This document shows positions 1-7,374 of a stretch of 17,996 nt of DNA, one piece after another. This stretch comes from JAGYLJ01 sp964383545 (GTDB taxonomy: Bacteria > Patescibacteriota > Minisyncoccia > Phycocordibacterales > UBA12079). The stretch spans positions 1-17,996 of the forward strand of contig CAYLHD010000014.1 in assembly GCA_964383545.1 (NCBI GenBank). Direction: 5' to 3'. Position numbers and translations under genes: made by a program. Numbering within the stretch: the first letter of the stretch is position 1; each line of letters begins with the position of its first letter. The notes beneath the pieces are model-generated. The model searched no databases and was not told where the DNA came from. It worked only from the letters and a program-made list of their open reading frames with translations.

Positions 1-53
1 ATTACTTAACACCACGCCAAGTTTACAAGTTGCATCTCAAGAGTTAATTCAAG
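1..53. repeat. Left copy of 53-bp terminal inverted repeat
   Basis: Bases 1-53 are the exact reverse complement of 17944-17996; identity stops at base 54. Read outward from the contig, both copies start CTTGAATTAACTC and contain a GATGCAAC block. The left copy begins where the GT2 reading frame is cut and supplies its TGA stop. The simplest explanation is that both contig ends run into copies of one multicopy element and assembly stopped there. From memory, the pattern with a GCAAC block about 20 bases in recalls IS30-family ends, but no transposase is present, so the family is not established. A hairpin-type assembly artefact is the main alternative. Confidence 0.85.
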
Positions 54-606
54 CATAGTCTTCGCTTAATTTAAGCTTAGTAATATATTCTAAGTTGTAT
101 TTATTTAATAATTTTCTACGAAAAATGACAGAAGGATTAATTATTGGACATCCGAAAAGTAACATTGTTTTGATTTTTTTTGGATTAGAGATTGGTTTAA
201 TATATTTTTTGCTTCTAGTTTTTTCAATTATTTGAGCCCAGCTTCCAGCAACTCCAATTTTAGAGTTTTTATCCATAAATTTATTTTGAATTTTTAATCT
301 CTTCTGAAAACTTGTATCATCATCATCTAAAAGAATTAAGTATTCTCCCCTTGCTTTTTTTATGCCTGTGTTTCTTGCAGCTGAAGCTCCTTTATTTTTT
401 TCATGTTTGATATAAACGATACGATCATCATTTATTTTTTCTATTATCTTATCTGCTCTTTTTTCTAAACCATCGTCAACTACAATAATTTCAAAATTTT
501 GAAATGATTGATTAAGAATACTTTGAACTGCTTGGTACAGTAGTTCTGGTCGATTACAGGTAGGGATTATGACACTTATTTTTGGATTGTTTATATTTGT
601 ATCCAT
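49..606 (-). CDS. Family 2 glycosyltransferase, 3'-truncated
   Basis: This GT-A fold glycosyltransferase moves a sugar from a nucleotide donor to a growing glycan, probably at the cytoplasmic membrane face. The N-terminus has the family start (SVIIPTCNRP, residues 11-20), the first nucleotide-binding acid patch (VVDDG, 42-46), the RNTGI loop near 78-82 and a metal-binding Asp run (94-97). It ends at residue 185, directly after SEDY (181-184), the ED motif that holds the catalytic base and is normally followed by a Trp-containing stretch. Family members usually have 250-300 or more residues, so the acceptor-side part is missing. The stop lies in the 53-bp terminal repeat, so the gene was cut by an inserted element or by the contig end. 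It overlaps the upstream fucosyltransferase gene by 16 bases, which implies co-transcription. The fragment is probably inactive. Confidence 0.88.
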   Translation of the reverse strand: MDTNINNPKISVIIPTCNRPELLYQAVQSILNQSFQNFEIIVVDDGLEKRADKIIEKINDDRIVYIKHEKNKGASAARNTGIKKARGEYLILLDDDDTSFQKRLKIQNKFMDKNSKIGVAGSWAQIIEKTRSKKYIKPISNPKKIKTMLLFGCPIINPSVIFRRKLLNKYNLEYITKLKLSEDYA

Positions 607-1493
607 GATTTTAAAGGAATATCTTTTGTATTCATTGTTTGTTTCTTAAACCATATCTTAGGAGCAATAACTATTTTGTTTATATTTTTATTTAACCAAG
701 CTCCCCACCAACTAAAAGAACTATTGGCAATAATGTTATGTTTACATAAACTTATTAAAATGAGTTCTTCATAGTCTTTATTTTTGTAATTATTATCGTT
801 TTTATTTTTTTGGGATACAAAATTTATTGGATATTTAAATTTAAGATTATTTTTAGCCCACTTGATATCATTTGTAAAAACAAATATGACTGGGTTTTTG
901 ACTTTCTTTTTTATTTTTTCAAGAGCTTTTTTGTAATATTGTAAACTACATAGTCCGAGATCTTTTTTTAATTTTTCAGAAGTATAATCACCTCGTCTTA
1001 TATGAATAGATATAGAATTGTTTTTGGCTTGGCTTATAAGTTGGGCATTTTTTTTGTAATGATTACTAGGTTCATTTTTTAATGTCAATTCTTTAAGAAT
1101 AATATCCTTTATTGTTTTGAAATATTTTTCACTTTGCCAATATCCAAATAGATAAACATTATTTTTTATTTCTAATATTTCTTTATCAAATTCAACTTTT
1201 TTTTCTTTTATATAAATTGAATCATTAGCAATAAAAAAATTATATAAAAAGTGTCTTTTTCCAGACAATTTCTCGTATTTTCTAAATTTTTCAATTTCTT
1301 TTCTGCTAGCAATATTATCAATGATATTAAATTCTTGCAGACTGTAATAACGGGGGGTTGTATTTTCACCAAAATTATCAAACCAAGTAATATCAAATTT
1401 AACTTCAACTTTATTTAACAAAGCTAAATTTTTTCCTAGAGCATATTGAAACATTTGGTTGCCTAACCCTCCCATTATTTTTACAATTATCAT
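591..1493 (-). CDS. GT11 alpha-1,2-fucosyltransferase-like protein
   Basis: This is a member of glycosyltransferase family 11, which transfers fucose from GDP-fucose, usually in alpha-1,2 linkage, to a galactose-type acceptor. The evidence is the N-terminal GGLGNQMFQYALG (8-20), the donor-binding HIRRGDY (164-170), VFTNDI (205-210) and the C-terminal NSSFSWWGAW block (257-266). At 300 residues it has the usual family length and is complete. Start: the first ATG gives MIIVKIMGGLGNQ; Met7 is possible, but the hydrophobic first strand favours Met1. No Shine-Dalgarno sequence is visible. It begins 8 bases after the DUF268 gene and runs 16 bases into the GT2 gene, so the three are probably one transcript. 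Acceptor and linkage cannot be read from the sequence. No GDP-fucose synthesis genes are in the window. Confidence 0.92.
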   Translation of the reverse strand: MIIVKIMGGLGNQMFQYALGKNLALLNKVEVKFDITWFDNFGENTTPRYYSLQEFNIIDNIASRKEIEKFRKYEKLSGKRHFLYNFFIANDSIYIKEKKVEFDKEILEIKNNVYLFGYWQSEKYFKTIKDIILKELTLKNEPSNHYKKNAQLISQAKNNSISIHIRRGDYTSEKLKKDLGLCSLQYYKKALEKIKKKVKNPVIFVFTNDIKWAKNNLKFKYPINFVSQKNKNDNNYKNKDYEELILISLCKHNIIANSSFSWWGAWLNKNINKIVIAPKIWFKKQTMNTKDIPLKSWIQI

Positions 1494-1501
1494 AATTTTT
1501 A

Positions 1502-2224
1502 TTATTTTTTAAACCAAAAACATCCACAACCATATTTCTGATTATCAGCTACTTGTTTATTAGAATTTTGGATAAATTTACCACTATCGGTTACTAATGA
1601 AAATTCTTTTAATTTAAGCTCGTTAAAGTAATTAATTATTTGATTATAAGAATAAATTCTGTGAGCGTTAAACATAATTTTCGGTTTTCCAATAGGTACG
1701 ACAAACAATAAGTTCCCGTTTACAGATAAAACTCTTTTTAGTTCTTTTATTGCTTTTAAATCTCCATTAGGGTCAAGTTTGTCTCCATATCTACCTAAAC
1801 CAATGTGTTCAACTGTGTGCATGCAAGATAAAGATTCAATACTGTTATTCTCAAACGGCAGGGAAGTAAGATTTGCTTGTTTAGAAATTAAATTATCTAA
1901 ATCAAGTTTTGCTGGGCGAAAATCATAAAATTCAGTAGGAATAAAGGCAGATACGATTGAACAAAAATGAAGAGTTGAAGAAATATCAATATGTTTTTCT
2001 GGTTTTACTTTTGCTAGAATTCTTGCTGCCCAGGCTGGGTGGTAAATGTAATGAGTATCAAATTTGGTTTTTTCTGTATTGTCATCTAAACAAGGATATT
2101 TATCTTTCCAATTCATATTAAATCGACCGTCTTTTTTAGACAGTTTTTTGAACTCTAGAAAAGACTTTTTAAAGTTTGAATTCTTTTTTTTACTTTTTAT
2201 TTTGTTTAAAATTTTTCTAATCAT
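1502..2224 (-). CDS. DUF268 family protein, methyltransferase-like
   Basis: This 240-residue protein matches what is known of DUF268 proteins, which have a methyltransferase-like fold and often sit in surface-polysaccharide loci. The most telling stretch is HTVEHIGLGRYGD (136-148), followed by DPNGD (151-155), a KELKRVL helix, the strand LLFVVPIG (172-179) and the terminal YGCGCFWF (231-238). The layout resembles a class I SAM-dependent methyltransferase: the EH...G region after strand 4, then a long helix and strand 5. The usual glycine-rich SAM loop is not obvious; HIDISSTLHF (78-87) occupies that place. The first 35 residues are rich in Lys. The gene heads the short operon that runs into the fucosyltransferase and GT2 genes, with a perfect TATAAT 41 bases upstream. 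A sugar methylation role is inference. Confidence 0.8.
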   Translation of the reverse strand: MIRKILNKIKSKKKNSNFKKSFLEFKKLSKKDGRFNMNWKDKYPCLDDNTEKTKFDTHYIYHPAWAARILAKVKPEKHIDISSTLHFCSIVSAFIPTEFYDFRPAKLDLDNLISKQANLTSLPFENNSIESLSCMHTVEHIGLGRYGDKLDPNGDLKAIKELKRVLSVNGNLLFVVPIGKPKIMFNAHRIYSYNQIINYFNELKLKEFSLVTDSGKFIQNSNKQVADNQKYGCGCFWFKK

Positions 2225-2265
2225 TTTATAGATTTATAAGGTTTTATTTTTTTTGAGCTTTTATC

Positions 2266-2271
2266 ATTATA
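2266..2271 (-). promoter_or_regulatory. Candidate -10 box for the DUF268-fucosyltransferase-GT2 operon
   Basis: A perfect TATAAT on the minus strand lies 41 bases before the ATG at 2224, inside the 253-base gap 2225-2477. No good -35 is visible at 16-18 bases (best is TTAATC-like). The rest of the gap shows no gene or clear hairpin. Such boxes arise by chance in DNA this AT-rich. Confidence 0.35.
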
Positions 2272-2477
2272 CTTTATTCTAGATAAAAGATTAAAGATGA
2301 CATTAGCTATTTGTTGAATAGTGATTTTCTCATTTTTTAATTAGTTGAACAAAGTTCTTCTTCGCATTTTTTCTTTTGCTAATCTTATTTTTTTATGTGT
2401 TATATATTTTTATAACTTATAGACTTATTTTTAATAGTTTTTTTATCTTGGTGTTTTGTCTAATGTATATTTTTTAT

Positions 2478-2981
2478 TTAAATTAATCCTTCTTTTATTT
2501 CTTTTACAATATCTTTAACTTTCATTCTACGTCCAGTAACATTCATTTCACAGTTCCATTTTGGTATTAAATCTAACCAGTGTCTAAATTCTTCTTTATC
2601 TAATATATAACGATACTCATCACGTATTTCAAAAGGTTCATTGTTGGTTATTCTATCACGAAAGAAATTAACTAAGTGTTTCTTGTTTCCCGCCCACGTT
2701 GTATTCCCAAGTCTCATTATTGTGTAATGTTTAAAGTTATTTTTAATGTATTCTTCTATAAGTCTTTTGTGTTGAGTATACCTAGAGTTTGTAAAGTAAA
2801 CGGATAGTGTACTAAAATACACGATATGTTTATCTTTATTTTGTTTTTCTAGCAAATCAATTTCTTTTTGATATTCTGATTCTCTAGTTTCTTGACTGTC
2901 AGGAACACCACTAGCAAAAAAAATTCTATTTTTTTTATCTATTATAGCATTAGCTATTGTTCCATTTCCTATTACTGTCAT
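2478..2981 (-). CDS. Short NAD-dependent epimerase/dehydratase-like SDR protein
   Basis: This 167-residue protein looks like a shortened, atypical extended SDR enzyme of the nucleotide-sugar epimerase/dehydratase group. Visible parts: IGNGTIANAI (4-13), a reduced glycine-rich dinucleotide loop; FFASGVPDS (21-29); IVYFSTLSVY (53-62) carrying the Ser/Thr of the catalytic triad; YTQHK (68-72), the YxxxK pair; and IMRLGNTTWAG at roughly 90-100. Typical family members have about 300 residues. Here the stretch between the nucleotide loop and the SGV segment is nearly absent, so cofactor binding may be altered. No upstream extension is possible because the preceding gene's stop is one base away, so it is translated with the GT8-like gene. 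Substrate unknown; it may modify a nucleotide sugar or be a degenerate family member. Confidence 0.72.
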   Translation of the reverse strand: MTVIGNGTIANAIIDKKNRIFFASGVPDSQETRESEYQKEIDLLEKQNKDKHIVYFSTLSVYFTNSRYTQHKRLIEEYIKNNFKHYTIMRLGNTTWAGNKKHLVNFFRDRITNNEPFEIRDEYRYILDKEEFRHWLDLIPKWNCEMNVTGRRMKVKDIVKEIKEGLI

Positions 2982-2982
2982 A

Positions 2983-3906
2983 TTATTTTATTAAATTTCT
3001 AACTATTTTTTTAATTCTATTGTATAAACTTGGTTTTTTTACTATTCCAAAATTAAAATCTTTATTGATTAGCTTAATGTCAGAAATTACTTTTTTTAAT
3101 TCATTATAATAAGGTTTGTAAATTAATTTCACTATTTTTTTCTGAAGATTATAATTAGAAGCTGGATAAAAATATTCTTTTGAAAATATTTTTAATCCAT
3201 GGAAATGGAATAATGTTAATAAATCATTGTCTATATATATCTTATTATTTTTATTTGTAATTTTATAGTTTTGTAAACTCCATGGGCCTAAATTCACACC
3301 CTTATCTTTAATTTCATAAACATTTGAATATAAATTAACCCATTCATTTAGATATAATTGATCACCCGCTTTTTCCTTAGTACATTCCTTGACACATTGT
3401 TTTTTCCAGTAACTCAGACATTTTCTTGCTGTTTTGTTATTTTTAAGAATTATTACACCTGCGTTGTATTTACCTATTGTATTTTCCCAATGAATTGTTT
3501 CTGATGGAAAATTATGAGGAGTAATTATTATTGAGTTATTTTTTAAATTTTTAAAGAGTTTGTTCGGAGAGCTAAAGAAGTATGTATCTGAATCAAGGTA
3601 TATAATAGATGAAATATTTTCGTTATTTATAAAAATGTATTCTAGTAAATAAGACTTGCAAGTCCAAGAAAATTCAGATACTTCCCTTGTTTCTTTTAAA
3701 GATATAAGTACTTTATCTTCTATATCAGATAATTTTAATAATTTTGTGTTATCGAGATTTAGTTTATTCAAAATTTTAAAAGTTTCGTTATCCATGCATA
3801 AAATCCATAAAGTGAAATTATCACAGTTTTTTTTGATTGAATTATATAAAGCAATTCCTCTGTAGGAATAGTTTTTATCAAAAAGTGTGCATAAATTATT
3901 TTTCAT
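2983..3906 (-). CDS. GT8-like glycosyltransferase
   Basis: This 307-residue protein resembles GT-A fold glycosyltransferases of the family 8-like group found in bacterial surface-glycan loci. The metal/nucleotide-binding DxD is IIYLDSDTYFF (101-111, Asp105 and Asp107). Before it is WTCKSYLLEYI (81-91), which in relatives precedes the DxD strand. After it come ITPHNFP, YNAGVIILKNN, a helix with the WKKQC segment, GDQLYLNEW and GVNLGPWSLQNY, a set that in this group shapes the donor and acceptor site. The C-terminal 50 residues are basic (many Lys, Arg), as for a protein attached to the inner membrane face. No signal peptide or transmembrane segment is seen. Sugar donor and acceptor are unknown. 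It runs one base into the spacer before the SDR gene, so the two form an operon pair. Confidence 0.82.
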   Translation of the reverse strand: MKNNLCTLFDKNYSYRGIALYNSIKKNCDNFTLWILCMDNETFKILNKLNLDNTKLLKLSDIEDKVLISLKETREVSEFSWTCKSYLLEYIFINNENISSIIYLDSDTYFFSSPNKLFKNLKNNSIIITPHNFPSETIHWENTIGKYNAGVIILKNNKTARKCLSYWKKQCVKECTKEKAGDQLYLNEWVNLYSNVYEIKDKGVNLGPWSLQNYKITNKNNKIYIDNDLLTLFHFHGLKIFSKEYFYPASNYNLQKKIVKLIYKPYYNELKKVISDIKLINKDFNFGIVKKPSLYNRIKKIVRNLIK

Positions 3907-3918
3907 TATTTAATTTTA

Positions 3919-3924
3919 AGTATA
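3919..3924 (-). promoter_or_regulatory. Candidate -10 box for the GT8-like gene
   Basis: TATACT on the minus strand lies 12 bases before the ATG at 3906. It is one of several -10-like boxes unusually close to start codons here. No convincing -35. The gap 3907-4085 otherwise holds only AT-rich sequence and no terminator for the sulfotransferase gene. Confidence 0.3.
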
Positions 3925-4085
3925 TTTTTTTTTGTAATATTAAACAAATTTATTTTTTTAATGTATTTTTACCATTCAAATATTTTTGTTTAACAAATAT
4001 GCTGGTAATATGTAGTGCTACTCAGCTTTTATTGTTAACTGTTTCTATTTGTAGTATGTTTAGTTTTTTCACTTTTTTGTTAATT

Positions 4086-4970
4086 TTATAACCAATTGTT
4101 TAAATTAATCTTAGTTAATTTTGAAAGGTTTTTAATATCTTGTTTGTATTTATTTGTTAATAATTGTTTTGTTTGTTCGCTTATTTTAAGGTGTTTTTTA
4201 TTTATTATTCCTAATTTCATTAATTTATCTCTTGATTCTTTTGTCTGCGATTTTTTCTTAAAATGTTTGTTTAAAAAATTGTTAATTTTTCTTAATATAA
4301 ATTGAGCAGTTGGTGAGAAAATACTTTTTGATTTATTAAAAATTTTAGGAGACACTGCGTTTTTCTTAATCTCTAAAAAAGAGCACAGGTCGATGTATGT
4401 TTTTTCAAAATCATTTTTAAAATCATCAAATTTGATTATATGTACATTACGATGCTCAAATAAATCTAGATATTGTTTTACTTGTTGATAATATAACCCG
4501 GAATTAAAATATAAATAATTATAATAATATTCTGGTTCAAAAAAATTTGGGATTGTTTTGTTTATTCTGTTTTTTTCAAGATCTAATGCCGTTTCAAAAG
4601 TTGGTGCGTATTCATAGCCTTCTTGTGCCATCCAACGATAAAGAGAATATGCCCTTTCCATTGGATTTCTTAAAATAATGATTATTTTTGCTTGTTGATT
4701 AAAATTGTAAATATTTTTTGCACTTGATGGATCTGTTAAATATGCTGTAGAGGCTTCACCGATAAGAATATGTTGTTTTTTAGCATCTTTGAAAATTTTT
4801 AAATATTTATCAATATTTTTTTTCTTTGTTCTTATATTAGAGAAAAATCCGGGCTCTTTATAAAGTTCATTTTCTGGCATAAAAATTTTAGGGTGTTGCT
4901 TAAGGTATTGCCACAAAGAACTTGTCCCTGATTTTGCAGCACCTATTATAAAAAAATTTGGGTATTTCAT
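4086..4970 (-). CDS. PAPS-dependent sulfotransferase
   Basis: This protein transfers sulfate from 3'-phosphoadenosine-5'-phosphosulfate (PAPS), most likely to a carbohydrate. The N-terminal IIGAAKSGTSSLW (8-20) is the 5'-phosphosulfate loop, and IIILRNPMERAYSLY (97-111) is the 3'-phosphate binding strand and helix with Arg101 and Ser109. KEPGFFS (38-44) and GEASTAYL (71-78) match the pattern of heparan-type and other carbohydrate sulfotransferases, where the Glu of the KE motif is the likely base. At 294 residues it is about the normal length, and no transmembrane segment is present. The C-terminal third is Lys-rich. It stands alone between short gaps, with TATAAT 7 bases before its ATG. No PAPS synthesis gene is in the window. 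A carbohydrate substrate is inferred from the neighbours. Confidence 0.88.
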   Translation of the reverse strand: MKYPNFFIIGAAKSGTSSLWQYLKQHPKIFMPENELYKEPGFFSNIRTKKKNIDKYLKIFKDAKKQHILIGEASTAYLTDPSSAKNIYNFNQQAKIIIILRNPMERAYSLYRWMAQEGYEYAPTFETALDLEKNRINKTIPNFFEPEYYYNYLYFNSGLYYQQVKQYLDLFEHRNVHIIKFDDFKNDFEKTYIDLCSFLEIKKNAVSPKIFNKSKSIFSPTAQFILRKINNFLNKHFKKKSQTKESRDKLMKLGIINKKHLKISEQTKQLLTNKYKQDIKNLSKLTKINLNNWL

Positions 4971-4977
4971 AGTGTTA

Positions 4978-4983
4978 ATTATA
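4978..4983 (-). promoter_or_regulatory. Candidate -10 box for the sulfotransferase gene
   Basis: A perfect TATAAT on the minus strand leaves only 7 bases before the ATG at 4970, which would give an almost leaderless mRNA. The -35 position is a weak AATCTT-like hexamer. Confidence 0.4.
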
Positions 4984-5040
4984 TATTAAATTTAATAAAG
5001 AAGATTTTTTTGATTTTAATTCTTTTTTTTGTAAAAAAAA

Positions 5041-5766
5041 TCATAGTAATTTTTTTAATTTTTCTATTATTAATTTTGAATATACTTCTTTCTTATAATG
5101 GTGATCAAAAGGTGAATTACTAAAAAATTCTTGTTTTATGTTATTGTTTTTATCTATTACATCATTTGTTAGATCCAAAAAAATAAATTTTTTCTTTTTA
5201 CAAAAATTAAATAAGTCCTCATTGAACTTCATAGTTAGTTTTTTTCTTTGTTCATAAGTTGCTTTTATTTTTGATCTAATATTTCCGACTTCATTGTTTA
5301 AAGAATATTTTTTTATTGTAGGAAGTGGTGCACTTATGATAATGATTTTACTTATTTTATTTTTCCTCATATTATTTATAATAAAATCTTGATATTTATT
5401 TAGGGTATTTTTATAGATTTCATTTATTGATAATTTGCTGTGTTCTGCTTTGTGCCAGATTAAAAATCCAGTGTCGACTTCTCCTAGTAATGAAATAAGA
5501 GTCTTGGGTTTTATTTTTTTGAGTGAATATTCGAAAACTTTTTTAGCATTAGTCTTTGAGTTAGGGTTAGCTAAACCAGAAACTGTAGCTCCACCGATAG
5601 AAACCACATTTAATTGATACTCCTTTAAAGCATTGATTATATTTTCGTTTAGAAAAACCTCAGAATGAGAATCTCCAATTACTAGTAATTTATTTTTGCC
5701 TTCTTTATTGAATTTTCTTATTTTTGATGAAAGAAAGAATTTGTTTTTTATTGTTTCTAATAACAT
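5041..5766 (-). CDS. SGNH/GDSL-type hydrolase
   Basis: This is a member of the SGNH hydrolase superfamily, whose enzymes cleave or move ester-linked groups such as acetyl on sugars. Numbering from the ATG at 5766, the nucleophile block is VIGDSHSEVF (29-38, Ser33), followed by the block II glycine in GGATVSG and a block III-like GEVD in which Glu-Val-Asp replaces the usual GxND. The C-terminal DHH supplies the Asp/His pair of block V. The length, 241 residues, suits a single-domain member. The frame opens three codons earlier with TTG; the ATG is preferred. No secretion signal is evident, so it may act in the cytoplasm on lipid-linked intermediates, or be bound some other way. Given its neighbours, a role in adding or removing O-acyl groups on the glycan is plausible but unproven. 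Confidence 0.75.
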   Translation of the reverse strand: MLLETIKNKFFLSSKIRKFNKEGKNKLLVIGDSHSEVFLNENIINALKEYQLNVVSIGGATVSGLANPNSKTNAKKVFEYSLKKIKPKTLISLLGEVDTGFLIWHKAEHSKLSINEIYKNTLNKYQDFIINNMRKNKISKIIIISAPLPTIKKYSLNNEVGNIRSKIKATYEQRKKLTMKFNEDLFNFCKKKKFIFLDLTNDVIDKNNNIKQEFFSNSPFDHHYKKEVYSKLIIEKLKKLL

Positions 5767-5843
5767 TTTTTTCAAGATTAATTTTTTTAATAAGATTTTT
5801 TTAAATAATTAATTTTCGTTGTCATCTGTTTAAATTATTAAAT

Positions 5844-7109
5844 CTAATTTTTGAATAGGTAAGATGCCGTGACAATATTAAAATTTTTATCAGGATTTAT
5901 TTTAAAATTATATTTTTCATTATTGTTATCTATTTTTAACATTATTGTTTCAGGAATAAAATCTTGCCATTCGTTATCTTCCATAAGAACAACATTTATT
6001 TCATATATTCCACTAATTAAATTGATTTTTTCTGTTTCACATATTATTTCACCGTTTGGTTTTAGCTCGTTAAAACTATTTTTTGCCACAAGGTTATCTA
6101 ATCTCAATACAGGGATATCTGATTGATTTCTTAGTGTGAACACTACCCTAATATTTTTAATATTTTCTAAAAATTTACTTTTATATTTTAATTTAATCTT
6201 TAACTTATCCCCACTTTTTACTATCTCTGAATTTTCACTGTTTGTGATTTTTATATCTGTAAATCTTATATCTCCTTTTCCCCGCCTATCTTTTCTATCT
6301 CTAAGCGGGATTTTAACAAGCTCTTTTTTATTATCTAAATATTCATCAATAACTTCTTTTGTTTCTCCGATCATTTTTATTTTTCCTTTTTCAAGTAGAA
6401 CACATCTCTTGCAGAGGTTTTGGATAGCGGTGAGGTTGTGGCTGACGAAGAGGATGGTTCTTCCTTCCTCTCCTGTAACTTCGTCCATTTTGCCGAGGCA
6501 TTTTTTTTGAAAATCGGCATCTCCAACAGCGAGCACTTCATCAACCAGAAGAATATCTGGCTCCATATGAGCAGCTACGGAAAAACCAAGTCGGACTAGC
6601 ATTCCAGACGAATATCTTTTAACAGGAGTATCAATAAATTTTTCAACTCCAGAAAATTTTACAATGGCGTCAAATTTTTCAGCTATTTCTTCTTTGGTCA
6701 TTCCAAGAATAGCTCCATTGAGGAAAATATTTTCTCGGCCAGTGAGTTCTTGATGGAAACCTGTTCCAACTTCCAGGAGAGAAGCGATTTTACCATGCAT
6801 GGTTATTTTACCAGTGGTGGGTGGAGTAATACCTGTTAAAATTTTGAGGAGAGTTGATTTTCCAGCTCCATTGGCTCCAATGATTCCTACAGCTTCACCT
6901 TTATAAACTTCGAAATCAATATCTTTGAGTGCCCAGAAGTCTTCTTTGGTGGTTTTGCCCGCGATGGCGTTGACCTTTCGTTTCAGAAAAGATAAAGGTT
7001 TTTTAGCAATATTAGCCATAACATCTCGCATAGCAATATAACCACCTTTTTGATGGGTAATATTGTATTTTTTAGAGATGTTTTTAACTGTGATAATTGG
7101 TTGATTCAT
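5844..7109 (-). CDS. wzt: Wzt-type ABC transporter ATPase for polysaccharide export, with carbohydrate-binding C-terminal domain
   Basis: This is the ATP-binding subunit of a Wzm/Wzt exporter, which flips undecaprenyl-linked glycan across the inner membrane. The nucleotide-binding domain fills about residues 1-245: Walker A GANGAGKST (78-86), the signature YSSGM followed by helix and Walker B ending LLVDEVLAVGD, and the H-loop SHN. The N-terminal stretch at about 20-58, before the ALKDIDF strand, is typical of Wzt and related Tag/Rfb ATPases. Residues about 250-421 form a beta-rich domain of the kind that binds the glycan and sets export specificity. The gene changes composition sharply near base 6400: the C-terminal half is as AT-rich as the glycan cassette, the N-terminal half is not. 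Its partner wzm lies 5 kb away beyond the RND pair. A structured leader precedes the ATG. Confidence 0.95.
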   Translation of the reverse strand: MNQPIITVKNISKKYNITHQKGGYIAMRDVMANIAKKPLSFLKRKVNAIAGKTTKEDFWALKDIDFEVYKGEAVGIIGANGAGKSTLLKILTGITPPTTGKITMHGKIASLLEVGTGFHQELTGRENIFLNGAILGMTKEEIAEKFDAIVKFSGVEKFIDTPVKRYSSGMLVRLGFSVAAHMEPDILLVDEVLAVGDADFQKKCLGKMDEVTGEEGRTILFVSHNLTAIQNLCKRCVLLEKGKIKMIGETKEVIDEYLDNKKELVKIPLRDRKDRRGKGDIRFTDIKITNSENSEIVKSGDKLKIKLKYKSKFLENIKNIRVVFTLRNQSDIPVLRLDNLVAKNSFNELKPNGEIICETEKINLISGIYEINVVLMEDNEWQDFIPETIMLKIDNNNEKYNFKINPDKNFNIVTASYLFKN

Positions 7110-7123
7110 TTTTTAAAATTGTT

Positions 7124-7173
7124 GGAGGTCGCACCTCTCCCGTCATTCCATTCCTCCTCGAGGAACGACCTCC
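7124..7173. repeat. Palindromic hairpin element upstream of wzt
   Basis: GGAGGTCG (7124-7131) pairs perfectly with CGACCTCC (7166-7173). Nested inside are TTCCTC/GAGGAA (7151-7156 with 7160-7165, loop CTC) and a competing short hairpin GAGGT/ACCTC (7125-7129 with 7133-7137). It is much richer in G+C than its surroundings. On the minus strand it would lie in the wzt mRNA leader, ending 14 bases before the ATG, and it holds several AGGAGG-like strings. The look is that of a dispersed palindromic repeat, but copy number cannot be seen here. Confidence 0.6.
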
Positions 7174-7183
7174 TTTCTGTTTT

Positions 7184-7192
7184 ATTTTAGCA
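7184..7192 (-). promoter_or_regulatory. Candidate extended -10 for wzt
   Basis: TGCTAAAAT on the minus strand fits an extended -10 (TGn plus a TATAAT variant). Transcription would begin near 7177, just before the palindromic element, giving a leader of about 70 bases that contains it. No good -35. Confidence 0.3.
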
Positions 7193-7232
7193 TTTTTCTG
7201 GATAAAATCTATCTTTTTATCTTGATATATAA

Positions 7233-7241
7233 TGATATAAT
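7233..7241 (+). promoter_or_regulatory. Distal candidate promoter of the RND operon
   Basis: TGATATAAT is an extended -10 with a perfect hexamer. A second TATAAT sits at 7228-7233. A start near 7248 would give a leader of about 127 bases before the adaptor ATG at 7375. No clear -35. Confidence 0.3.
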
Positions 7242-7322
7242 CTATTTGATCAGTAGAAAACGACTTAATAGAAAATTATTTTTTATAAAACAGTCAAAAA
7301 AAGTGTTTTTTTGGCTATTTTC

Positions 7323-7331
7323 TGTTATAAT
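7323..7331 (+). promoter_or_regulatory. Proximal extended -10 promoter of the RND operon
   Basis: TGTTATAAT is a perfect extended -10. Transcription would begin near 7338, about 37 bases before the adaptor ATG at 7375. The -35 region is only T-rich (TGTTTT at 7304-7309, 16-base spacing), as extended -10 promoters allow. The 265-base gap 7110-7374 holds this box, the distal box and the wzt leader element, but no gene. Confidence 0.5.
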
Positions 7332-7374
7332 GCTCCAATAATTTTAGAAACTTATTAAAAATAGTACGAAAAAC

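Noticed and set aside
3837..4091. Plus-strand reading frame over the gap between GT8-like and sulfotransferase genes
   Set aside because: Its product is Phe/Ile/Leu/Cys-rich, as AT-rich non-coding DNA gives, and it overlaps the start of the GT8-like gene.
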